From assembly GCF_036898095.1 (NCBI RefSeq), contig NC_090730.1, positions 28,354,280 through 28,418,279 of the forward strand: a stretch of DNA of 64,000 nt, read 5' to 3'. Source of the DNA: Palaemon carinicauda. Its lineage: Eukaryota > Arthropoda > Malacostraca > Decapoda > Palaemonidae. How positions within the stretch are numbered: position 1 is the first letter of the stretch; the number at the start of each line of letters is the position of its first letter. Of the stretch, positions 41,401 to 53,400 are shown piece after piece. The notes beneath the pieces were generated by a model. It was given only the letters and a program-made list of their open reading frames with translations, ran no database searches and was not told the DNA's origin. Position numbers and translations under genes: made by a program.

Positions 41401-44400
41401 CTACAATGTTTCTATCTATGTACAGTATAAGAAATATTCTATATTTTGTTTTACATTCTTTTCCGAGGAAAATATACCTTTAATGTCCAGTTACCGCCAT
41501 TAACAGTAAAGATAGGAATATCTAGTTATATAGGCTGATACTAACTGCCCGTAAAATTAACAATAAGAGATATAACCTCACCTTGGAAAGTAATCGGACA
41601 CCACCATGGAGAGTAAGAATTTCGACACATCGAAGATACTCCTGCTGGTGCATCAGTACCTCAAGCATTAGATTAACATCTTCTGGTGTTACATATGAGG
41701 GGTATTTCTTGAATGCAGTTTCCATGGCATCACGAGCTAGATGTACATCTTTGTTTTCGTAGTGAATTTTAGCTATCTCCTTTGCTAATTTAAGACCATC
41801 CTTCAACATAAGAATTTACATATTACTGTTTAACATATTAGAAAAAATATGTTTTTTTTATCAAAATACAAAACTTACAAGAGTATTCCTAAAAACTGTT
41901 TTTGGATAATAAAATATACTTAATTGTTTCAGCTTACACATTCATATTATTTTTGATGACTATGAACATGCTCCTGACTCCAACAAATGAAATATATATA
42001 CTTTGGCTCAAGAATTTAAACTCAATAGTGAATATACTTTAAATTTCATTGGGATATGCTTATTTTTTGCAGCTTGTGCTCATAATTGTCTCTTAGTGCT
42101 TTTAGTGAATAAAAACTTATCCCATCTCAAATTAAAAAAAAAAAAAATAGTTGAATTAAGGTACACTCTACACTTTGTATTATGGTAAAGTAAATAAAAA
42201 AGAAATGAAAATGCTGGTCAATATACTTCATTACTACTATGCTTGTACTGCAATAATATCTTTGCAAAATCATTATATGAAATAAGTGACATGTGGGTCT
42301 AATAACTAAAACATGATAGTCTTTATACCTACTTATATAATACTTGCTAGGATTTTATAACTAATTTCATATGCACATAATCTTCTTCTTCTTCTTTGCC
42401 TACATCTTTTCCCACTTCTATGTAGGGTCGATGTTTCTGGTCAGCTTTCTCCATCTACCTCTGTCCCACACCTCATCACCGGTTAATCCCTTCGATAGAA
42501 GGTCATCCTTGATACAGTCCACCAACCATCGCTTTGGTCTCCCTCTCCTTCTCACTCCCTGTACCTCCATTTCCATCACTCTCCTCCCAATATACTGTTC
42601 ATCTCTTCTCATGACATGACCATACCACCTCAATCTACTTTCTTGGATCTTATCTGATAGTTTTCTAACTCCCGTGGTACCCCTAATTACCTCATTCTGT
42701 ATCTTATTTCTTCTTGTCACCCAACACACCCATCTCAACATTCTCATCTCCGCCACATCCATCTTCTTCTCTTCTGTCTTCTTTATTACCCACGTCTCCG
42801 CTTCATACATCATTGCCAGTCTCTCAACTGTCCTGAGTACTTTACCTTTCAACTTAACCCCTATTTTCCTGTCGCTTGTATCCACATGCACATAATAATT
42901 TATCTAAATCCATTGCTAAATTTGGGGGGGGGGGAAATTCACTAATAATTTATTCTATACTGTGCTGTAGTACAAATAAATAAACATCAGATGCCTATTA
43001 TTCTACCAATGTCCTCCACTTATCTAGCTTCCAAGAGCTAGATGCTTCCAGTTTAAAACCCCATGCTAAGATAAATTCATATACTGTAGTGTCCCTTTAC
43101 TCACTCTAGCAGATATCAACACCTATAATCTAAGATATGATCCCTGTAATCACGTATTTTCATAGCCCTTTTACTCTAATGCTTTAATTCTAAAAAAAAT
43201 ATTTCTTCATTTTTACAGCTTTTCTTAGATAGGAGTATGTGATAAAATTTAGGTCTACATTCTCTCTGGGTCTATATACAATCCCTTACCTAAAATTCTC
43301 TCTTCCTTGGAGCATCTATTTTTGTTTAAACTTTTTTCAGTTATACCACAATAACATTTTTTATCCATCAAATTAATGCAAAAGAATTACTTACCTTTCC
43401 TTGGTCAGTTCGTAGATACTTTAGCATATGAGTATAACCCTTAAGAGCCTTCAACTTCTCTCCTAACTGTTCCAGAAGATTGCATCGGGCCCAATGGTAA
43501 TCTAAATTTTGTGGATTGGCTTTAATAGCTCTTCCCCAGCAAAAAACTGCTTGCTCAATATCACCCTGAAATCAATTCAGTATTGTTAAATATCACTACA
43601 ACAAAAACAACAAAATTGGATGTATGACCCTAAATCACACACACATTAAACAGGCAATGCTAGAGAATGCTACATACATTGTGTTGTTACTGCATCGATA
43701 TCAGCATTGATATCCCTATTTTTCCATACAAAAAAAACTGGCTCATTTTGCTTCCCAACTCAAAGTCCGGGTCATTTACAAAGATAAAGAGGAAACTACC
43801 AAGCATTCAACCCTGAGCACACCACTAGTAATTTTTGGCAAACCAAAGGTTGTACCACTGATCAAAATTATTCTTTGCTACTTAACCAATTTTCTATCCA
43901 CTCTCTTACTTTATCTATGGTACCTGAACTCCACAATATTGCTTTCATATTTTCATGTAGTACCTTGTTAATCCTGGAACACTAACATCCTAAAATTTCG
44001 GAATATTTTGTATTTTTCCTAACTATACAAACCAGAATCATAGCAAGGAAGCTTACACTCCTGCAAGTGTGGGGTGGATTGTGGGGTGGATGAGAAGGGA
44101 AGTTGAGTTACAGGACTCAGGTTTGTATAGTTATGAAAAAAATTCTTTTTAAAATTTATGATTTGTTCCTATACAGATACAAATCCTTGTCCTTTAATAA
44201 GAGAGTGAAGTCTTATCCTTAGGAGGAAGTTCCTACGAACAAACTGGCTGGTGTAAAATCCAAGGATGTCAGTACACTCGGACCTAAAGAGGAGCAAGAG
44301 TGTCAATTTCCATCCACATCATTTGTCCTAAGTGTTTAGGAGACAGATTAAGCTTCTGCAGTTGGGTGGATGATCACTGCAGGAACCTATATCCACACTG

Positions 44401-47400
44401 GGATACCCCGTCAAAATGTACACCTACTATATTGATGGGTGTACATTAGATCCCCCATTCCCTTCGTTAGGAGGATGGGGGATATAATTTCTACAGTACG
44501 TTAAATAAAATAGTGCTCAGTATGGTAGCTTACTGCATCGTGTCCATTCCAGCAACGTGATGTGTTGACTGCTGCACCCCTAGGGAGGAGAAGAAAAGAG
44601 GAAAAGGCAACACATTCTTACTATTATATGTCACAACTGTTATATAAATGTGATACTTCTTGTCCTATGAAGAGCTAAGAATGCTACACTACTTGTTAAG
44701 CAGCTACCACAGGTCCCAGGTGAAACATGTTGCAAGCCTTGTGGGTACAATCCCTAAGGCAATGAGCCATGAGGATCATCTGGCGATTCCAAGCTTCTGG
44801 CTCCAAAACTTGCTCCATTGACAAGTTCCTTTTGAAGGCTAGAGTAGCTCCTACTCCCTTGACTTCATAATTGCGAACTTGGGATGGTTCTACCGGGTCA
44901 GTAACCTATCAATATTCCTGCACTCTGATTGTAGTGCTTCAAATTCAGAAAGAGATGGAGAAAGAGGAGCTGTATCTAAACTCTAAGGGTTGTGCATGCT
45001 TCAGAGTGTCTTAGTGCCCTCACAGGGCAAATAAGCCTCTCATCTGAATCCATGGCTGCTTCCAAGAATGAAGAAATTGAAAAGGTCTCACTTCTAGGGT
45101 AGTGAATGGCAGGGTTCTGAATCTTCGCTATGAATTCAGGCACAAAGAAAGGGATATTTTACTTTAAATCTCTGTATGAGACAGAGTATGAAAATCCCTG
45201 TAATTTGCTACCCTGTTTACCCGAGGCCAGCATTAGTACAGTCGGCCCTTAGTATTCGTTGGTTCTGTCTACAAAGTTTTTGTTATTTGCGGTTCAGAGA
45301 TCCATATAATATTTCAATAAAACTTCTTTGAACCTGTCCTCGCTCCATTTCCCTCACTGCACAATTTTATAGCTAACATATGTAAACTATTCAGTGATAA
45401 TCCCTTTACATAGAAATTCTAATAGAAATTAATAAAAGAGGTTCATACACACATGATGCTTTAGTAATATTTGATATGTAATATAAAATGCTAATGAAAC
45501 AAATAAATGTGCATTACTGTACACTTATAAGGTGTTCTTTCTCTCACTCTCATTATGAAAAAAGGTAAAGATTATGAAATGAGATTATTGTTACAGTATT
45601 TAATCATTGTATGCTTAAATAATATTCTAATAGAAGAATTGTTACTTCAATGAGGAAAAATGAGGACATTAGAATTTATATAGAATTTACGATAATCAGT
45701 AACTTTCTTATTTGTTAACGATAAAATTTGTACGTTTTTAAAAGGAAGCTTTTTGAAATTTACATCAAGTGATGATATGAAATGCGTTCGATTATAATAA
45801 ACTCAAGTTTTTATTTGTTAGTTTGAATTACCACCATCAAACAGGAAATGAAGTTTTCCTTTTCTTGCAGCCAGTTTAGTTAACTCGTAAATCAATCAGA
45901 GCTGTCATCCCTTTTTTTACTCTAACCAAGGTGATTTTTTTTCCCACAAATCAAAGAGGAATGAAAATCTTTCCAGAATATATTTTATGTTTTTATCTCA
46001 TGCTATGTTTAATGAGACATTACCAATAAAAAAAAAATTTCTGTTAAATAAGAGATACTTGAAAAACATTTCTTTACAAAACAAACATATCGATGTCAGC
46101 TTTAAAAGGAGGTAATTAAAAATAGAACAGGCCTGGTGTTCCTGGCCAGAGCTCTTGAATACGGGAATGAATATTAGGTAGTAAATTGATCCATACAAAA
46201 TCTGTATTAAAAAGAATAAACATAAAATATTGTGGACTACAAAATCTTTTTTCATTCTAGTTAAACATGTTATTTTTATTAGTAAAATAAATTTTTGAAT
46301 ATACTTACCCGATAATCATGTAGCTGTCAACTCCGTTGCCCGACAGAATTCTACGGGAGGGATACGCCAGCTATCACTATACTAGAAGGGGGTGTACTCA
46401 CCAGCGCCACCTGTGGCCAGGTACTACAGTACTTCTTGTTGACACCTCCTCAATTTTTCCTCGGTCCACTGGTTCTCTATGGGGAGGAAGGGAGGGTCAA
46501 TTAAATCATGATTATCGGGTAAGTATATTCAAAAATTTATTTTACTAATAAAAATAACATTTTTCAATATTAAACTTACCCGATAATCATGTAGCTGATT
46601 CACACCCAGGGGGGTGGGTGAAAACCAGTGTACAAGACTAAAGGATAGCTAAGTATCCCGTATTTCATATAATCAGTTATCTCAAAATAACAATGAAATA
46701 ATAAGTACCTGGTAAGGAAGTCGACTTGAACCGTTACTCTGCCTTTATTAAGTTCGTCTTCCTTACTGAGCGCAGCGTTCCTCTTAGGAGGCTGAATCAA
46801 CTCTAAGGTGCTAAAGTATATAAGGCTGCAACCCCTACTAAAGGACCTCTACACAACCTCTAACCCAGGCGCTTCTCAAGAATGAATTGACCACCCGCCA
46901 AATCAAAAGGATGCGGAAGGCTTCTTAGCCTACCGTAACAACCATAAAAACAACAATAAAAGCATTCAAGAGAAAGGTTAAAAAAGGTTATGGGATTAAG
47001 GGAATGTAGTGGCTGAGCCCTCACCTACTACTGCACTCGCTGCTACGAATGGTCCCAGGGTGTAGCAGTTCTCGTAAAGAGACTGGACATCTTTAAGATA
47101 AAATTATGCAAACACTGACTTGCTCCTCCAATAAGTTGCATCCATTATGCTCTGCAGAGAACGGTTTTTATTAAAGGCCATCGAAGTAGCTACGGCTCTC
47201 ACTTCGTGGGTCCTTACCTTCAGCAAAGCAAGGTCTTCCTCCTTCAAGTGAGAATGGGCTTCTCTAATCAGAAGCCTTATATAATACGAAACCCCGTTTT
47301 TGGACATGGGCCTCGAAGGTTTCTTGATTGCACACCATAAGGCTTCTGACTGTCCTCGAATAGGTTTTGACCTATTAAGATAATATTTCAGAGCTCTGAC

Positions 47401-50400
47401 AGGGCAAAGAACTCTTTCTAGCTCGTTACCTACCATGTTGGAGAGGCTAGGAATTTCAAACGATCTAGGCCAAGGACGTGAAGGAAGTTCATTCTTAGCT
47501 AAGAATCCGAGCTGTAAAGAACATGTTGCAGATTCGGATGTGAACCCAATGTTCTTGCTGAAGGCATGAACCTCACTGACTCTTTTAGCTGTTGCAAGGC
47601 AGACGAGAAAAAGAGTCTTGAGGGTAAGGTCCTTGAAGGAAGCTGACTGGAGAGGTTCGAACCTAGGTGACATAAGGAACCTTAAGACTACGTCTAGATT
47701 CCAGCCTGGAGTGGGTAGACGACGTTCTTTAGAAGTCTCAAAAGACTTAAGGATGTCTTGAAGGTCCTTGTTGGAAGAAAGGTCCAAACCTCTGTGGCGG
47801 AGAACTGAAGCCAACATATTCCTGTACCCTTTAATCGTAGGAGGTGAAAGGGATCTCTCATTCCTTAGATGTAATAGGAAGTCAGCTATTTGGGTTACAG
47901 AGGTATTGGTAGAGGAAACTGCATTGGCTCTACACCAGCTCCGGAAGACTTCCCACTTGGATTGGTAGACTCTACGAGTGGATACCCTCCTTGCTCTGGC
48001 AATCGCACTGGCTGCCTCCTTCGAAAAGCCTCTAGCTCTAGCGAATCTTTCGACAGTCTGAAGGCAGTCAGCCGAAGAGCGTGGAGGTTTGGGTGCAACC
48101 TGTCTACGTGAGGTTGACGTAGAAGGTCCACTCTTAGAGGGAGAGTCCTGGGGACGTCGACCAGCCATTGTAGTACCTCTGTGAACCATTCTCTTGCAGG
48201 CCAAAGGGGAGCAACCAGCGTCAGCCGTGTCCCTTCGTGCGAGATGAACTTCTGAAGGACTTTGTTTATGATCTTGAACGGTGGGAATGCGTAAAGGTCG
48301 AGATGGGACCAATTCAGCAGAAAAGCATCCACATGAACTGCTGCTGGGTCTGGAACCGGGGAACAGTACAAAGGAAGTCTCTTGGTCATGGAGGTGGCAA
48401 AAAGATCTATTGTCGGCTGACCCCACAAGGTCCAAAGTCTGTTGCACACGCTCTTGTGGAGGGTCCATTCCGTGGGGATGACCTGATCCCTTCTGCTTAG
48501 GCGATCTGCTGAGACGTTCATGTTGCCCTGAATGAACCTCGTAACTAAGGTGAGGTTTAGACTTCTTGACCAAATGAGGAGGTCCCTTGCTATCTCGTAT
48601 AGGCTCCTCGAATGGGTCCCTCCTTGCTTGGAGATGTAAGCCAAGGCTGTGGTGTTGTCGGAGTTCACCTCCACCACCTTGCCTAGCAGGAGGGACTTGA
48701 AGTTCAATAGGGCTAAATGAACTGCTAGTAGCTCCTTGCAGTTGATGTGGAGCGTTTCCTGTTCCTCGTTCCACGTTCCCGAGCACTCCTGTCCGTTCAA
48801 GGTCGCGCCCCAGCTCGAGTCCGATGCATCCGAGAAGAGATGAAGATTGGGGGTCTGAATCGCCAACGATAGGCCCTCCCTGAGAAGGAGATTGGTCTTC
48901 CACCACAAGAGAGTGGTCTTCATCTCTTTGGTGACCGGGATAGAGACTGCTTCGAGCGTCAAACCCTTGTCCCAATGAGCTGCTAGATGGAATTGGAGAG
49001 GGCGGAGGTGGAGTCTCCCTAGCTCGACGAACAGGGCCAACGATGAAAGGGTCCCTGTGAGACTCATCCACTGTCTCACCGAGCAACTGCTCCTCTTCAG
49101 CATGCTCAGGATGCAATCTAGGGCTTGGCTTATCCTTGGGGCCGATGGAAAAGCCCGAAAATCCTGACTCCGAATCTCCATTCCCAGGTACACAATGGAT
49201 TGGGAGGGAATGAGCTGGGACTTTTCTAAATTGACTAACAGACCCAGTTCTTTGATCAAGTCCAAAGTCCAGTTGAGACTCTCCAGACAGCGACGACTCG
49301 TGGAGGCTCTCAACAGCCAGTCGTCTAAATAAAGGGAGGCTCTGATGTCCGATAAGTGGAGGAATTTTGCAATATTCCTCATCAGATGCGTAAACACCAT
49401 AGGAGCTGTGCTTAGGCCAAAACACAGGGCTTGGAATTGGTAGACAACCTTTCCAAAAACGAATCTCAGGAAAGGTTGGGAGTCTGGATGAATAGGAACG
49501 TGAAAGTAAGCATCTTTCAGATCCAACGAGACCATCCAGTCCTCCTGCCTGACCGCTGCTAGGACCGACTTCGTCGTCTCCATAGTGAACGTCTGCTTGG
49601 TGACATAAGCATTGAGCGCGCTGACGTCCAGCACCGGTCTCCAACCTCCTGTCTTCTTGGCCACCAGAAAGAGGCGGTTGTAGAAGCCCGGGGATTGATG
49701 GTCCCGGACTATAACCACTGCCTTCTTCTGTAACAGGAGCGACACCTCCTGGTGCAACGCTAGCCTCTTGTCCTTTTCCTTGTAGTTGGGAGAGAGGTTG
49801 ATGGGAGAAGTGGTCAGAGGGGGTTTGCGGCAGAATGGTATCCTGTAACCCTCCCTCAGCCAACTGACAGACTGGGCGTCTGCACCTCTCTTTTCCCAGG
49901 CTTGCCAGAAGATCTTGAGTCTGGCTCCTACTGCTGTCTGGAGAGGAGGAGAGTCAGTGTTTGCCTTTTGAAGTCTTGGAACCTTTCCTAGACTTGCTCC
50001 TGGAAGAGTCTGGACGGGAGCTTCCTCGGCTGGGGGCTCTACCACGAAAGGGCGGAATAAACCTCGTAGCAGGAGTATCAGCCACTGGGGTGCGATAAGT
50101 CCTGGGGACTGAGGGAGCAACCTTAGTCTTACGAGCTGAAGAGGCCACAAGATCATGGGTGTCCTTTTGAATCAGGGCCGCAGACAAGTCCTTAACAAGC
50201 TCTTCGGGAAACAAGAACTTAGAGAGCGGAGCGAAAAGGAGTTGAGACCTTTGACAAGGTGTGATGCTGGAAGAAAGGAAGGTACAAAGCTGCTCCCTTT
50301 TCTTAAGCACTCCTGACACAAACATTGAAGCAAGCTCGCCAGATCCATCCCTAATAGCTTTATCCATGCAGGACATTAAGAGCATGGCTGAGTCCTTGTC

Positions 50401-53400
50401 CGCAGGGGAGGTCTTCTTGCTAAGGGCCCCCAGGCACCAGTCTAGGAAATTGAACATCTCAAAGGCTCGAAATACACCCTTTAGGAAGTGATCTAGATCG
50501 GAGAAGGTCCAGCAAACCTTAGAGCGCCTTGCTGTTCTACGAGGAGAGTCTACCAAACTTGAGAAGTCAGCCTGGGCAGAGGCAGGTACTCCCAAGCCTG
50601 GTTCCTCTCCTGTGGCATACCAAACGCCCGCTTTAGAAGTGAGCTTAGTCGGTGGGAACATAAAGGAAGTCTTTCCTAGTTGCTGCTTAGACTGCAACCA
50701 CTCCCCTAAAATTCTTAGAGCTCTCTTAGAGGACCTTGCAAAGACGAGCTTAGTATAAGTTGACTTGGCTGGCTGCATGCCCAGCGAAAACTCAGATGGC
50801 GGAGAGCGGGGGGTAGCAGAGACAAAATGGTCTGGGTATACCTCTCTGAAAAGAGCCAGGACCTTACGAAAGTCAATAGGAGGAGGAGAAGACTTGGATT
50901 CTTCCACGTCTGATGAGGGATCCAGGTGTGCAGCCTCATCATCAGAAACCTCATCACCAGAGTGTAGCGAAGTGAGAGGTAAGGTATGCTGAACAGCAGA
51001 ATCTGCACGAGCGGGAGCAAAAACGCTTGTGGTTTCATCCTCAAGTCTCTGTTGCTGAGGCAAAACCTGAGGTTCAGGCTGCAAAGGCTGGTCAAAAGGA
51101 GTAGCAGAAGGTAGGCGCATGGGTTGAGGAGGCTGACTCCTGGCATGAGTGTCTTGACTCAAGAGTTGCGCTTGCTGTAAGGTTAGCGGATGCGCAGTAG
51201 CAGGTTCCTGAGGAACGAGTTGAGGTTCCTGAGGTGTGAGCTGCGAGAGTTGAGGTAGTGGCTGCGCAGAACGCAGTTCTTGTCTCGCGAGTTGAGGTTC
51301 CTGAGGCGCAAGGCTAAGGTGTTGAGGCTCTCGCCTTGAGGAGGGTTGAGGTCGCTGCAGCGAGAGCTGAGGTGTCTGCCTCATGGATGGGAGAGGTTGT
51401 TGTACCTCAAGAGAGTGTTGCCTCACTGGTGGAACCGCAAGTGGAAGCGGAGGAAGTAAGGTATAAGCTTCCTGTTCCCATTGCTGAGGTTGCCTTAAGG
51501 AAGGCGGAGGTAGCTGCACACCGCTGGAAACTGGCAACTCAGTACGTGGTAAGGTATCCTGAGGAGCCTCAACATCGTACGCCTGGCAGACAGGACTGCG
51601 GTTAGGCGGAGCGATCGCAGGAGGAGGTGTAACCTTCTCAGCCTGACACTCACGCATTAAGACCGCAAGTTGTGACTGCATGGACTGCAGTAGAGTCAAC
51701 TTGGGGTCGGCAGACACTAAGGTCTGCTGAGGCAAAGCCTTAACAGAAGAGATCTGTTGCGGCAGCACCTTACTCCTCTTAGGAGGTGTGCAGTCAACTG
51801 ATGACTGCGGCGAGTCAGAGCTGATCCAATGACTGCAGCCAGGTTGTAGAGCTCTTGAGGTCTGGACTTTGCGTTTGAGAGGTCTTGAGACCTGAGTCCA
51901 ACGTTTTCTCCCTGACAATTCTTCAGCAGACGAGTAAAAGACGGGCTCAATCGTCTGCGGGTGGGAGTGACGGTCTCTGGAAGACACGCCCGCAACCACC
52001 GAGGATACTTCTGTGCGCCGATCAAGGCCTGCCGAACCCTTTTGCCCTTCGACATTGCTTCTCCCCTGGGCTTGGGAGCTTGCAAGAGGTCCCGGACTGG
52101 GAGGACGACTGGCACGCACAGAAGTACCCTCACGCACCACACTGACACTGACACTAGCACTTGGCACTGCACTGACACTAGCACTTGTCACAGCACTGGC
52201 ACTATTACCACCCACTGCACTCTTGACCTTAAGTTCCTTGACTTCGGCCATAAGAGACTTATGATCACTAACCACCGATTCCACTTTGTCACCTAAAGCC
52301 TGAATGGCACGCAAAACAACAGACATATCAGGTTGAGGGCAAATAGTAGGTTCGGGGGTAGCCACTACAGGGGGAGGAAAAGGTAGGGGATCATGAGGTG
52401 AGGAAAAAAGTGAAGAGCGAGAAGAACTCCTCCTAACTCTCTCTCTCTCTAACTTGGTTGAATATTTAAGAAATCGGACAAATTCAAGTTCCGAAAGTCC
52501 GGCGCATTCCTCACATCGATCTTCCAACTGACAGGGTCTTTCCCTACAGTCAGAACAAGCGGTGTGAGGATCTACCGAGGCCTTCGGAATACGCCTATTA
52601 CAAGACCTACATCGTCTATGGGGTGGGGCTTGTGAAATGTCAGACATCTTGAATCAAAGAGTTAGCCAAGTGGGGATTCCAAATCAAGCAAAAAGATCGT
52701 TAACCATTAATCAGAACTAAATAATAGCTATCTAAGCTAATATAGAAGTTTTCCAGTAAAGCGACAGCCGAAATCTGAGAGAAATACTTCACCAAAAGCC
52801 GTGAAAATACTCCAAGATCATAAGCGTATCCCAGAACGTCTTGCCGGAAGCACGACAGAGGAAAAATTGAGGAGGTGTCAACAAGAAGTACTGTAGTACC
52901 TGGCCACAGGTGGCGCTGGTGAGTACACCCCCTTCTAGTATAGTGATAGCTGGCGTATCGCTCCCGTAGAATTCTGTCGGGCAACGGAGTTGACAGCTAC
53001 ATGATTATCGGGTAAGTTTAATATTGAAAATGAAATTTTTGTAATCTCATATAGGAAGGAATCAAATATCGTAAAAAAAACAATAAGCTGTAAATATTTA
53101 GATAAAAAAATGAAAGGAAGGAAAATAAATTGAAGGGATAAAATATCCAAATCTAATATAAAGAGAGGGTGATGATATTAATTAATGTATATGTGTTACA
53201 TATACTACTAATAGTGTAAAATCTAATATAAAGAGAGGGGAATGATATTAATCATTGTATATGTGTTACATATACTACTAATAGTGTATTTACAGTACTG
53301 TAATGTATATGAAATACCGTCCCTACTGCCAGCTCGCTTTCCTCATTCAGTCTTAATGTGGAACATGAAAGGGGTGGTAGAGGTGGGCATTTATATTAAA

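Larger units (their letters stand above)
46266..53030 (-). mobile_element. DIRS retrotransposon E3, near-intact, YR interrupted
   Basis: A 6.8-kb element in the intron between exons B and C with the same layout as E1 and E2: ITRs at about 46309-46462 and 52858-53012, ICR at 46507-46600, Gag-like ORF 52647-49954, Pol 50156-47895 and YR frame 49863-46996. Its ends read cgataatcatgtagctg where E1/E2 read cggtgaatatat(aat)agctg, and all three sites (both ITRs and ICR) carry the variant. Proteins are clearly more diverged from E1 than E2 is, so this is a separate subfamily. The single clear lesion is a stop in the YR. Confidence 0.93.

Noticed and set aside
42418..42891. A 157-codon open frame as a possible host gene
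   Set aside because: Its RLRWYGHVMRR and GRPKRW motifs are the known C-terminal ending of LINE ORF2.
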